From Echria macrotheca (taxonomy: Eukaryota; Ascomycota; Sordariomycetes; Sordariales; Schizotheciaceae), in assembly GCA_030411725.1 (NCBI GenBank), contig MU839827.1:1240001-1304000 (forward strand): DNA of 64,000 nucleotides, read 5' to 3'. Numbering within the stretch: the stretch's first letter is position 1; each line of letters starts with the position of its first letter. The translations under genes were made by a program, and so were the position numbers. Below, piece by piece: positions 23,145 to 33,596 of this stretch. The notes beneath the pieces were generated by a model. That model worked only from the letters and a program-made list of their open reading frames with translations, was not told where the DNA came from and did not search any database.

Positions 23145-24380
23145 CTACTTCGCCCCAAAGTCTAACCTCCTCGCCACCTTGGACCCCCGGTTCTCATCCT
23201 CAACAGCCCCCGGCCGCCGCCCCAAATCAGCACCCATCTTCTTCGCACCATCGTCCTTACTCCGCGGTAGATCCTCCTTGCGCGTCGGCTTCGGATCCGT
23301 CCGCCACCAGCGGTGCTCGAGCATCTCGCGGGCCGTGATGCGCTTGTTGGGGTCGAGCACGAGCGTCTTACACAGCAAGTCGACTCCCTCGGCACCCACG
23401 CCCCCGAACCGATCCATCCAAGCCTTCTTGTCCGGGACAGGATACACTTCGGCCGGGACCGCGTACGACCTGAGACTGCTGACGCCGGGCCAGTTGTCCT
23501 CGGTCGGGGTGCCGATGGCCTGGCAGATGCGGTTGATCTGGTCGACCTCGGAGTTGCCGGGGAGAAACGGCGTGCGGATGATCAGCTCGGCGAACACCAG
23601 CCCGACAGACCAGACGTCGACGGCGCCCGAGTAGCTGCGACACCCGAAAAGGAGCTCGGGAGGGCGGTACCAGCGCGTAATCACCATGTGCGTCATGTTG
23701 ACCCCGGGGTCGGCGAAGGAGCGGGCCAGACCGAAATCGGCCAGCTTGACCTCGCCGTCGGCGGCTATCAGCAGATTGTTGGGCTTGATGTCGCGGTGCA
23801 GCACAAAGTTGTCGTGGCAGAACCACACGGCGCGCGTCAGCATGCCCATCCAGGCCTTGATGTCGGCGGCGCCGTAGCGGACGCGGTCGGTGTCGCGGAT
23901 CAGCGACTCGAGGTCGCCGAGCGGGAGATATTCCAGGACCAAATTGAGGTTCTGGTCCTTGGAGTTGAAGACCGATAGCAGTTCAACAATGTTGGGGTGG
24001 TGCAGCTCCTGCAGGAACTTGAGCTCGCGCACGGCGTCGTACGCTATGCCGTCCTGCTCGCGCTGCACCTTCATCTTCTTGATGGCCACCAGCACGGCCG
24101 GGTCGGTGCGCAACTGGCCCAGGTACACGTTGGCGTACGTGCCCTCGCCCAGCTTGCGGCCCTTTATGTACTTTCGCTTTTCATTCTCGTTCATCTGCTC
24201 TATCGTGTCGAGGTCTGGGGGGGGCAGCTGGTCCTGGCCGGGCGGGCGCGCCAGGGCGGGGGTGCCGTTGTTGGACGACGGGACGGCCGACGGTTGTCGT
24301 TTGAGCGGCGACGCGATCGACGACGGCCGCGACGGGTGCAGCGCGTCCGTCGGCGGCGCGACGAGGGGGGACACGGCCAT
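23145..24380 (-). CDS. KIN28: Cyclin-dependent kinase CDK7/Kin28 (TFIIH kinase)
   Basis: This family phosphorylates the RNA polymerase II C-terminal domain as part of TFIIH. The single exon encodes 411 aa. A Pro/Ser-rich extension of about 70 residues precedes the kinase domain. Kinase motifs: GEGTYANVYLG at 78-88, VAIKK at 98, HRDIKPNNLL at 195, DFGLAR at 215, and a T-loop with Thr230 (NMTHMVITRWYRPPELLFG), the site equivalent to human CDK7 Thr170. The HRDIKPNN and THxVxTRWYR signatures favour CDK7 over CDK1, CDK9 or Pho85. The PSTAIRE-like helix reads GIAYDAVRELKFLQEL, as in Kin28/Mcs6. The C-terminus is basic with an RKEDLPR segment. It is divergent from the Sfk1-like gene over 837 bp. Confidence 0.9.
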   Translation of the reverse strand: MAVSPLVAPPTDALHPSRPSSIASPLKRQPSAVPSSNNGTPALARPPGQDQLPPPDLDTIEQMNENEKRKYIKGRKLGEGTYANVYLGQLRTDPAVLVAIKKMKVQREQDGIAYDAVRELKFLQELHHPNIVELLSVFNSKDQNLNLVLEYLPLGDLESLIRDTDRVRYGAADIKAWMGMLTRAVWFCHDNFVLHRDIKPNNLLIAADGEVKLADFGLARSFADPGVNMTHMVITRWYRPPELLFGCRSYSGAVDVWSVGLVFAELIIRTPFLPGNSEVDQINRICQAIGTPTEDNWPGVSSLRSYAVPAEVYPVPDKKAWMDRFGGVGAEGVDLLCKTLVLDPNKRITAREMLEHRWWRTDPKPTRKEDLPRSKDDGAKKMGADLGRRPGAVEDENRGSKVARRLDFGAK

Positions 24381-25217
24381 GGCGGCGGTTGATGTTGTGC
24401 TGCCGAAAGTGGTGTTGGTGTTGGTGGAAAAAGAGTTGAGGTTGGAGCAAAGGATCGACGCAAGGGTTCAAAGGCCAGCCACGGCTACCCCACAGTGCAT
24501 TCACCCAATCATTATTCGCCGAAGGTTAGGTACCTGTCCGCTGTGGACAGGCCGAAGGTACATTGTTGTAGGGCAGTACAGATTACATAAATCGTTATGC
24601 GGTGTGCAAACCCAGAGACATTCCATTCCATCATTATTCATGCAATGGTGGTAGCTTCATCTTTTTAAATCCAACGCTGCGTAAAGTATACCGTAGCTCC
24701 GCTGTAATCCCCGGAGACTCCAGGGGTTTAGGGGTGTGTGGGCCGCCAAGCGAACGGCAGCCTAAGCCTCTGTCCGCGTCACAGACATTCCGCAGACAAC
24801 GTGACGTCATGCCGCGATGGTCCAATTAAGTGGTGCGCAACAGCAAACAGGAAGACGCCTTGGAGGGAAATGGGATCATGACATCGGCAGACCCGGCTTA
24901 AAGTCCCAGTGGTACGGCGTGCTGTAGAAGCTTGTTTCATCTCGCTCGTTTTGAAAAAGGTCTTGTGTGACTGAGAGAGAGAGAGAGGGAGAGGTTAGCT
25001 CAAGAAGACCAGCAAACCTCCCCATAACTCACACCATCTTTCAACTCCAAAGAAAATCTCTTGGCGAAGCTGCATCTGATCAATCACGCTCGTGGTTCCT
25101 GCATGCTCTCCCCTCGGGCCACACACTCGCTATCCCATCTCTGATCTCTGAATAAAAAACACCACACACAAACCGAAATCACCAACCCGAGAGCAGAGCA
25201 GAAAAGAAAAAGCCAAA
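24381..25217. promoter_or_regulatory. Divergent promoter region, CDK7 / Sfk1-like
   Basis: These 837 bp separate two divergent start codons. A GA-rich tract (24972-24992, (GAGA)n) lies in the right half, and an A/C-rich 5' leader runs up to the ATG at 25218. I see no further motif I would defend. Confidence 0.4.
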
Positions 25218-26265
25218 ATGCTACGCCTCTCCTACTGGGTATATATGCCTCCCTAATCCTCTCTCACAACACCTCAAAACTAACAACGACCACCAGGTCT
25301 TCCCCATCATAGCCGGCATAGTCTGGCTCGCAACGCTCCTAGGCCTCCTCCTCTACTGGATCCTCGACACGCACCGCACCCACTACGACTCCATGGCGGC
25401 CTCGCAGCAGATCGCCTACATAAGCGACGTCGGCGCGTCCCCGCTCAAGCCGCTGTTCGTAACGGGCTGCGTGATCACAACCGTCCTACTCGACCTCTCG
25501 TTCGGCGCCGACCGCTGGCTGCGCCACCGCGGCCGTCTGGTGCCCAACACGAGCACGACGGAGAAAGTGCTCTCGGGGCTGACCATCGCCTTCGCCGTCG
25601 TCGGCACCGTCGGCTTGATTTTGTTATCGGTATTCGACACGGCGCGCTACCCCCGCCAGCACGACGTCTTCCTCCTCCTTTTTATTGTTGGGTTCGTCTT
25701 CTCGGCCATTTTTATTTGTTGGGAATACCAACGGCTTGGAATTCGTTCGTCCCCCCTCCCCCCCTTTTTCCCCCATAACTAACACTCCAAAAAAACAGGA
25801 TACAGAGACCACCGCGTCCTCCGCATCTCCTTCTACATCAAGCTCGTCTTCGTAATAGTCGAGATCCTCCTCGCCATCGGCTTCGTATCCTGCACCTTCA
25901 CAGGCCACTACAACGCCGGCGCCGTGCTGGAGTGGACCATCGCCTTCATTTTTTCGGCGTATGTCTTCTCCTTCTACGTCGACCTCTACCCGGCCGTGCG
26001 CACCAAGAATCTCGATCTGCCCGCTTCCAACAAAGGAGGCGCGCACCGACAATACTCGCCCGATAGTAACGGGACCGGCACGGGCACGGGCATGGCATCG
26101 CAGCATCATGTCGACGTCGAGAATGGGAGGGCTGCTGCTGCGCCACCAGCGCACCAACACCACCGGGCGATGGTGGCGGAGGATGATGAGTTTCCTACTC
26201 GGAGCGGCGGCGGCGGTATCGGCATGACGACGGTGAGGCAGCCTCCTGGGCCGAATCACTTCTAA
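25218..26265 (+). CDS. Sfk1/FRAG1/DRAM-family membrane protein
   Basis: Yeast Sfk1 is a plasma-membrane protein that supports Stt4 PI4-kinase function and lipid asymmetry; the FRAG1/DRAM family also includes PGAP2 relatives. Three exons (25218-25238, 25297-25744, 25799-26265) give 311 aa. The tiny first exon codes MLRLSYW. Family signs are the N-terminal helix followed by the lumenal AYISDVGASPLKPLF, then SGLTIAFAVVGTVGLILLSVFD, a FSAIFICWEYQRLGIRYRDHR join, and two further helices; about six helices in all. Intron 2 (54 nt) uses the rare donor GTTCGT and an ACTAAC branch point; it joins the frame as ..LGIRYRDHRVLRISFYIKL... The C-terminal 70 residues are polar and His/Gly-rich. Confidence 0.86.
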
Positions 26266-26556
26266 GAAAGGGAAACGATGAAATGCGCATATCCAAGTCG
26301 AATTACTGTGTTTTTTGAGCGGAAGAATCAGCGGGATTGGGTTGGCGTTCGGCATAGCGTGGAGCAAAAGGCGTAAGGAGTTACAAGACCATCATGACAT
26401 GTATCTAATTTCCAGAATTCTACACAAAGAGCGACTCCATATAAACGATTATCTTGGGTATATAATACTAGTAGTATATAATATGAGATGACTAAAACAG
26501 TCCCCGTATTAATGCTTGCTATGAGCACTGATGATTCCAAACTGCAAGACGCCAAA

Positions 26557-29056
26557 CTACTCAAGAATTTCCGAGAACCGCGACCCCCTCGCGGGACTAG
26601 CCTGCTTCTTGTCCGGCACTGCCCGAACAAACTGGGGCGGCGTCACCGGCTCCTCGTTCAGCGTCGACCTGGCCTCCTCAAACCGATCAACACTGCTCAG
26701 ACTGCTGACCGACAAGGAATCCAGGCTCGCCGAGTCGCCATCCGCCGCCATCGGACTCGGGGTGCGCGGCGACGTGGCCGCCACGTTGCTTCCCTCGCCT
26801 CGCTCGTCGCCCCTTGGTCCCTTGTCCGACGTAACGTCTGACCGCCCAGCCAGTGCTACCTCGCGCATGCTTGTACTGCTCCGCTCGTTGATAGTGGACG
26901 AGCTGTGGTTTTGACCAGCTAGCTTGGCGAGAGCTGCACCACCGATAAACTTCTTGCCCGTCTCCGCAGGCTGATCATCTGTCACGGGATTCGACTGGGA
27001 ACGAGGCCGAGCAAGACGAGTCTTGAGCCAGGTTTTCACCTTACTAGCCGGTGAGTTTCCCGTCTCCCCATCCAATATTGGGCCTTTGTCCGTCGAGTCC
27101 TTCGACTTCTGCTTGGTGTGTCGCTTGGTAAAGTTGATCGAGAGCGCTCGTGAGAGACCACCAGTCCGTTCAGGCTCTGTGGCTGTACCCTGGTTTGGCT
27201 CACCCGTCGGAGTTTCCTCTGTCGACCCCTGTGGAACGATTTCTTGTTCCTTTGGCTTCCCGTCCCCCGAGAGCCTCCTCTGTTCGATCTTGGAGGCCTT
27301 GGCATCTTCTTTTCTCGCCTTTTCCAATTTCACCTCTTCCTTCCTTGCCTTTTCTTCCTGCTTGATCTCCGCCTTTCTCGCTTTGTCCTTGTCTTTTTGT
27401 TGTTCTGTCGACTGTCAGCTAGGGTACACTCATGCGAGAAAATCACTGCTTACGCTTGAGTGCTTTGTGGATCTCTTGTATCTCCTTCTCCCTCATCCTG
27501 TCCCGCTCCTGTTTTTCCTTCTCTCGTTCCTCGTCCGCTTTCTGCTGCAGTCTTCTCTCCCGCTCCAGCTCGGCTTTCTCGTTGATCTCGTCCAGGAGCG
27601 GCTGAACCCGTTTTGCAGCAATTGCGTCCACCGCCTCCCTATCCATCAACTTCCCACCGCCGATATCAACCTTTCGCTGCTCTTCCAGTCTCGCAGCGTC
27701 GAATCTCGCCTGGGCAGCTGCTCGTGCTTTCCACTCCCAGTCTTCCTTAGTGCTCGGCTTCATCCACCCGTTTTCTTCCTGGATCTTTTCATCCATGTCT
27801 CGTAGGCGGGCCTGAACATTGCGCTGAGCGGCGGCTAGAACCGTCTGTCTATCCCGAGCCCGTTTCTGCTCGTCCACCTCGGCCAGCTTGGTGTCGAAAA
27901 GTGACATCTGCTTGCGGATCTGCTGAGACATCTGTTTGTCCTCTATCAGAGCACCATCACTAGCCGATCGCCTTCTCGTCAGCTTGTTACGGATGGCACC
28001 TAAAGCGTTGCGCTGTGATGGGCCAGATGTGCCGTAGTATTCTTGTAAATCCCTGTTTCGCTGGTGTTCTTGCTGGAGCTTGGCAAGCCGCTCCTGGGCC
28101 TGGCGGTAAGCTGCTTCTTGGAGGTTATCAAACTGCATGGGTCGGCCCTCTTCGGGGGCGCCTGCCTTGCCGTGGCGGGTAAACGAGGACGACCGCGCGA
28201 GCGCGTCGGCTCTGGCCGTATTGACGACAGACTGCTGCTGAGTATACATTTTCTTTGCCATTGCCAAGGCTGAGGCATGAATCACATCGTTCCGCTTTCG
28301 TTCGTCGACTTCGGGTTGGACGGGCGGGTGTGAGGTAAACATCTTTCTGTCCATAGTCGTCCAAGGAACTGCACCGCCTTCTTCAGCTGGTACGGTCGGC
28401 GTCCGGATAGAGGGGCGGTGAGCGATGGCGGCAGCACTCAGAGCGTTAGATGCCGCGTTTGCTTGATCAGGGTATGATTCCTTTGGAACGGGGGACGACT
28501 GTGCTCTCGGTCGAGAGCTAGCCATTGCGCCCCGGGCCGCCCGCATGGAGCCCTGGCGAGCCAGACTCGTGTTGTCCACCGGAGGCGGAGCTGTCAGGTT
28601 GGACTTGAAGGCGAGATTCGCAGCAGAGCTGCCCCATGCTGAGGGAGGAGGTGAAGGATTGCGGCGGTGGCGCCGTGCCGAGTCAGCAGCGAGAGTGGCA
28701 GCCTGAGAGCCAGCCGTGCTTCGCCGGGAGTCCCCGGACGATGCCATTCTGGAGTCGCTGGCGAGCAAGGCCGCGACGGAAGCGGTTGCGGAAGTGTCGG
28801 GAGCTGGGTCCGGGGGTTGTTTGGTGTTTGTCCAACCCAGAGCGGCGGCGGTTGTGGCAGCAGCACCGTCGTTCTTCAGGCCCAGCGACGGAAAGCCGGG
28901 GAGGTCGCGGGCGTTGGCATATTTCAGCCGGCCGGAGTGGGCTGTCCGAGATGGTGAGCAACTCAGGTGACCAGATACAAGCGGAGTGGTGTGATTCTTA
29001 CTGGCTGGGTCGAATCGAAAGGGGATGGGAGGTTGCGTTAGTGTAGTTGGCCCCAT
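26557..29056 (-). CDS. EIS1: Eisosome protein 1 (Eis1)
   Basis: Eis1 is a component of eisosomes, the plasma-membrane furrows organised by Pil1/Lsp1. With a start at 29056, exons 29002-29056, 27454-28941 and 26557-27404 give 796 aa. Family marks are LKYANARDLPGFPSLG near residue 25, LGWTNTK, ASALAMAKKMYTQQQ, the AAYRQAQERLAKLQQEH helix, and RRRSASDGALIEDK followed by a long coiled coil rich in Glu/Lys/Arg. The tail is Ser/Pro-rich and disordered. The 60-nt first intron (GTAAGA..ACAG) is stop-free and in frame, so its removal is a judgement. The 49-nt second intron (GTAAGC..CAG) is required. The frame is open upstream to 29136, just after a good acceptor (CTGCAG), so an extra 5' exon further upstream is possible. 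Confidence 0.86.
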
Positions 29057-29857
29057 TGCCGTCTCCTCAAAGAGGGGAGCTCCCCAACTTTGCCTTGGTG
29101 GGGTAGGCGGTCGGCCAACGCGGGGCACCTCTGTCCCTGCAGTAAAGACGAAGTATGTGTAGTGCGATATTCTAGGAATGTATACTTGTTATACGGAGGA
29201 GGCTAAGGATAGAAAGAATGAGTTCGGGATCAAACCCGGGGTCGGGTAGACAGTAAACGGAGGAGAGCGAGGCACAGTGCTGCTGACACACGCTGAGTGT
29301 TGCAAACGAGAGCGAAGACCTTCCGCAAGACGAGGCCAAAACGAGGGAAAACTGTGAGGAATAAAGGATCTTCGATGGTCGACTTCGCCAAAATGAAAAC
29401 GAGCGTAATTCGACAATCCGGGCGTCGACGGCCTTTGTGTTCAAAACGACGATGTCCGGCGCGTAGAGCTCGCCCTCGTCATCAAGCGCATCGACGTCAT
29501 CGCCTCAGCTGCTGGGCCTTCGCTAGCGCAGTGCAACATCAGCTGCACCATCACCGACAGATGCGTGTGCAAGCCACCACGCTGCGAAGCCAACGGCCGC
29601 ATCCAATTGATTAGTAGAAGCGATTTCTCGTGCAATTGTCTCACTATAGGCGATATAGAAGCTGTATCGGTTTTGATCGAGCGCCGCCGCCAGTCTGAAG
29701 CTGGCGCAGAATCAGTCGTCGAGTTGCTGTGGTATGCGCTGAGGGTTCTCCCCGCAGCTCTTGGCGTCCGTCCAGCTGGAAATCCACTGCAACGCCGCCG
29801 AGGCCACTGTGAGGGCGGTGTCCTGGCAATCCGGGAAGGAGGATGAGAGGGCCTAAT

Positions 29858-29882
29858 GATTACACGATCAACACGTGTAATC
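29858..29882. repeat. 9-bp inverted repeat with 7-base loop
   Basis: GATTACACG, spacer ATCAACA, then CGTGTAATC. It sits between divergent EIS1 and the phosphatase gene, 0.8 kb upstream of the EIS1 start used here. It could be an operator-like site or an RNA hairpin. Confidence 0.55.
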
Positions 29883-30180
29883 TGGAGCAACAAGAGGTTG
29901 GTAGTTTCAAAGGACGGAATTAATAATAATGTTTGCAATGGCAACTTCCGTGAGCGAAAAGGATATAATAGCCGTGTGGAGGGCGTTGTAGCTAGCGAAA
30001 AGGCGTTGGCAAAAGCTTCAGCAGCCTAGCTACCATTGCGCTACCCCTTATGCGTTCTTTGTTATCCATCTGCCTACCTCTACTCGACCTTATCACCTAG
30101 ATCTAGATGTGTGGTTACGGTCGGTCTTTTGAAGACAGGTCGGTATTGCACTGCAACACTGCTGCCAGGGACTTGGGGAG

Positions 30181-30193
30181 TAACCCTAACCCT
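30181..30193 (+). promoter_or_regulatory. Telomere-like TAACCCTAACCCT box
   Basis: Two telomeric units (TTAGGG complement) 310-322 bp before the phosphatase start codon. Similar boxes lie upstream of RCY1, MRPL7 and URM1 in this window. In ascomycetes, Tbf1-type Myb factors bind such motifs at internal promoters. Confidence 0.45.
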
Positions 30194-30502
30194 ATTCGAG
30201 GCAAGTTTGGATGTAACCCAATGACTTTCGACAATCTCGACGTTGATTGCTTCAGCTCCATCTGACGTCTTCACGGTGTGAACCGAATAGAGTCTGCGGT
30301 AGAGCAGTCTGGTCGCGGAGCCCACCAACCAATAGATAATTTAGGTACTGGAGTGGCACTTCATTCACGACAGACACTCATTGCTTATTTGGCAATAATC
30401 ACTAACTAAATTGGGTAAACCCTTTTTCGTCATCCAACACACGGGAATAGAACACTCCTCCGCAGACCAGAAATCGTAGTCCTACAACGGGCAAAAAGCA
30501 TA

Positions 30503-31609
30503 ATGACGTGGGCCCCCGGAGCGCCCGTGTCGTCCGAAGCCGAAGCCGACGACGACGACTTTGACAACATCCTGAACTTTCGAGACGTCGGGAGAACAGT
30601 CAACGAATATGTCGGCCGCCAGCTCGTCCGGGAAGGCCTGCTCTTCCGCTCCGCCAGGCTCGACGACGCGACCAGCAGAGACAGACACGTTTTGAAGACC
30701 GTTTTTGGGATCCGAACTGTGGTCGATCTGCGAACAAAGTAAATAAATACCTGTCCATCTATCAAACCCATCTCAGGGAGCGAAGAGAAAAGAAACACGA
30801 AACTAAAAACATCACCCACCAGAACCGAACATATCAATGCCCTCAAGAAACGCCAGGCAGATGCCGTCGCCCTCGGCAAGAGCAATGCGGCTCTCGCCGA
30901 GCCGTTGCACATCCCCGGCCTGCAGTATCTCGAGATCAAGCTGACCGGCCGGCGGTTCGAGATGTTCCTCCTGAGCCAGCTATCCTGGTGGGGACTAATG
31001 TGCGTTTTTCTTTGCCTGCCCCCCTTGCTCCATATAGACCTCGACTTACAAACCATCGGCTGATAGAAAGTTCCTGGTCCTCTTCCTCTTTGGCTTCCGT
31101 ATGCGTGCCATTGCCGTCCTCGGCCGCGAGGTCATGCTTCCCCGCGGCCTGGTCGGGCTGGGCCTCGACACGCTGGACAAGTCTAGTCCTGAGATTGCCG
31201 ATGTAGATATGTCCCTTCTCTGTCGCTGGCCCCTGTGCTAACCCTCTGGTAGACATTGAACTCCCTTATTCAGCCTGGGGCGCTGCCTGCACTCATCCAC
31301 TGCACCCAGGGCAAGGACAGAACAGGCATCATTATCATTCTCGTCCTCTTGGTCCTCGGCATATCCCCGGATGCAATTCACCACGACTATCAACTGTCGG
31401 ACGAAGCGCTGCTGCCTGAGATGGAATCCAGATTGGCCGAGATTAGAGAAATAGGACTCACCGACGACTGGGGACGCACATCAAAGATCCTGGTCGCCCG
31501 TACAGTTGAACATCTTGAGGTCAGCTATGGCGGGCTCGACAACTATTTGGACGGTATCGGCTTCGACCACTCCAGGAGAGAGAAGCTGAGGGAGCTACTA
31601 TCGTACTGA
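30503..31609 (+). CDS. Protein tyrosine phosphatase, Y_phosphatase3 type
   Basis: Four exons (30503-30738, 30823-30999, 31067-31202, 31253-31609) join to 301 aa. The N-terminal motif NFRDVG, then GLLFRSARLDDAT, then VVDLRTKTEHINAL, and the catalytic P-loop HCTQGKDRTG (Cys nucleophile, Arg in the loop) are those of the family of bacterial and fungal tyrosine/serine phosphatases typified by PF13350; some members act on phosphoinositides. The middle holds a hydrophobic stretch (IKFLVLFLFGF) that could touch membranes. Introns are 84, 67 and 50 nt; donors are GTAAAT, GTGCGT and GTAGAT, so two are weak. The substrate is unknown. It is transcribed away from EIS1. Confidence 0.88.
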
Positions 31610-31706
31610 CGTGTGGGTAATGCAGCTTTATGATACCAGATAGAACAGAGTCAACAAATCAATTATTCCTCGCAGCCTCCTATTAGCTCCTATTCGCACG
31701 CCAAGA

Positions 31707-33013
31707 TTATATAAACTGCGGGCGGATCTTTGGCGGTCCCAGCTCTTTCCTGATCTCGTCGAGCTGCTCCACTCCGTTCTTCCACTTCCCCTTCTTCAAC
31801 CTCCTTTTCCCGTGCATTGTGTAGGCACCCAGAAACTCATCCAATACCCCATCAAAATCTTGCCGTATAGGTCCCTGAACGCTCGACGTCATCGACACAC
31901 CGGATACTGACCCCAAGTCATCCATGTCGGCATTATACTCCTCCTCGATCTTCTCAAATCTCCCGTCGAGGATGCCCAGCTGCTCGGTCCGCAGCAGGGA
32001 CGACGATGTCATCGAATACGTGGACGGGTTCGTCATGGCGCCATTGCGCTTCTTTCTCCTCCCCCCGTTTGTAGTCGTTGTCCAGATAGATGATTGCATC
32101 TCGGATCCTGCCCCTGGCCCGCTAGCCCGCGGTTTCTTCTCCGCCTTCTGGTCGTTCTTGAACTTCTTAAAGTCCTCCATCCAATCCCCTGATGGCGCAT
32201 CTGTCGACTGCCCCGATGTGTCGACAAGCTGCGGCGCTTCATTGTCGTCCTTTTGGTACTCCTTGTTTGGCTTTGCCGTCCGGTCTGACTCCCAACCTTC
32301 GTCGTCCTCCTCGTCGTACTCGGGGTATTCATCCTCAAACTCACGGTGGCTCAGCTCGTTCGCATCTTTCGCTAGTTCCTGGAAGAAGTCCTCATCCTCC
32401 CCGTCCACGTACGCTTCATCCTCCAGCGCCTCGAGTACTTCCCTCAACCGCGGGTCCATATCCGGCTGGAACCCCGCAATAGCATCTGGAACATCCTGCT
32501 GCGCCTGGTATGTCAACCGCTGCAGGTTCTTGTTGGGCAGGATCTCGTCATCTAGCAGGTCGGCAGAAGTGTTCTCTAGGTCCAGCTGCCGCAGCGACTC
32601 CTCGAGCGATTTGCTCTTCCCTTTGCCCTTGTTCTTGGCCGGCAGGTTCGCCTCGACGAAGACGGCCTCGCCCGAGCCCTTCCCCAGATCGCGCAGATGC
32701 TGCATGTAGTCGTACTCGGTGTCGTCAAAGTAGACGCCGTAGTTGGCCGCTTCGCCCTCATTGTCGCGGATGCTCATCGCGTCGGAGCCGAGCTCCGAGG
32801 CGAGATCCGACAGCCCCTTGGCCTTCTTGGAGGCGTTGGCCGGCTGTGTCGGGTTGAGCACCATGGCAGGTGCCGACTCGTCGTGGATGAGGGGGTCATT
32901 TTGAGGGCGGTAGACGAGTGTGAAATGGGTGGCTGTTTTCTTGTCGCTGATTCTGTTAGGGAGAGCAGATCAAATAAAATAATGGTTACTTACATCCACT
33001 TTCCTTTGGGCAT
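31707..33013 (-). CDS. LTV1: 40S ribosome assembly factor Ltv1
   Basis: Ltv1 holds Rps3, Rps10 and Rps20 on pre-40S particles and is released by Hrr25 phosphorylation. The first exon is 20 nt (32994-33013, MPKGKW) and the second is 31707-32946, giving 419 aa. The 47-nt intron (GTAAGT..CTAAC..CAG) restores the family start KWIDKKTATHF. An in-frame acceptor six bases earlier would add two residues. Then come the conserved VYRPQNDPLIHDE and FDDTEYDYMQHLRD. The middle is very acidic (EDEDFFQELAKDANELS, EYPEYDEEDDEGWESD). Near the C-terminus GVLDEFLGAYTMHGKRRLKKG and LGPPKIRPQ are typical. It is divergent from LSG1, another ribosome biogenesis gene. Confidence 0.95.
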
Positions 33014-33596
33014 CTTGGCGCTGTTGTGGTGCGCTGTTGTTGACTCTGTTCGCGATGTTCCACTGATTCGGTGGGGGGATGTGAGCTGGCAGCGATGGTT
33101 AAAATCGGGCTGTGGGAAATTTTTGGCGGGGTGAAAAGCTTATCTTATCGATAGGGAACGAAATGATGCCGACTTCAATACACGAGATGTGAGGACGGGC
33201 AGAAGAGATTCATTAGTTAAACAGTAGTCAACTACATTATAAATGGGATGTGTATACTACCGCATCGTATCAATAGCGTAGAACTTCCCTATAGAAATTA
33301 CAGATGGAAACGAAGGAGCCTTCCCAGCTTTGACCGGCCTGCGTTCTAGGTGCCACTTATGCAAGATTTCGCGTAATTCCGCGTTATGTGTATTGTTGCC
33401 CTGCGCAAATTTGCCCCTCCATTTATCAGCAACCCAAGATCTACAAGAGAACGGACACACCCCGCCTCGACTCGTCCGACAGTCAAGCTTCCTTCCTCGT
33501 CGCCTCTCGCAATTCAAGCGCCACATCGTGCGCAGGGCGAGTATATCGACAAAGTTCAACTTCGACTCCAGAGAATTTATCGCCCAATCCGTCAAC
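33014..33596. promoter_or_regulatory. Shared LTV1/LSG1 promoter with RRPE-like and PAC-like boxes
   Basis: These 583 bp lie between two divergent ribosome-assembly genes. An AAATTTTT octamer (fits yeast RRPE, AAAWTTTT) lies at 33117-33124, and a GCGATG core (PAC-like) at 33092-33097, both 80-110 bp upstream of LTV1. In yeast these two boxes mark ribosome biogenesis genes. I infer the same use here; short boxes do occur by chance. Confidence 0.45.

Larger units (their letters stand above)
29057..30502. other. Intergenic, with an unassigned minus-strand reading frame
   Basis: These 1.4 kb separate divergent EIS1 and the phosphatase gene. On the minus strand, a frame from about 29848 to 29535 reads through roughly 100 codons with one internal TGA and has GC-ending codons; see the findings. 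A 9-bp inverted repeat lies at 29858-29882, and a telomere-like TAACCCTAACCCT at 30181-30193. I cannot support a finished gene here. Confidence 0.4.

Noticed and set aside
33330..33596. Extended N-terminus of LSG1 from an upstream ATG
   Set aside because: The conserved protein begins at 33597; the upstream residues do not look like Lsg1 and the region is the shared promoter and leader.
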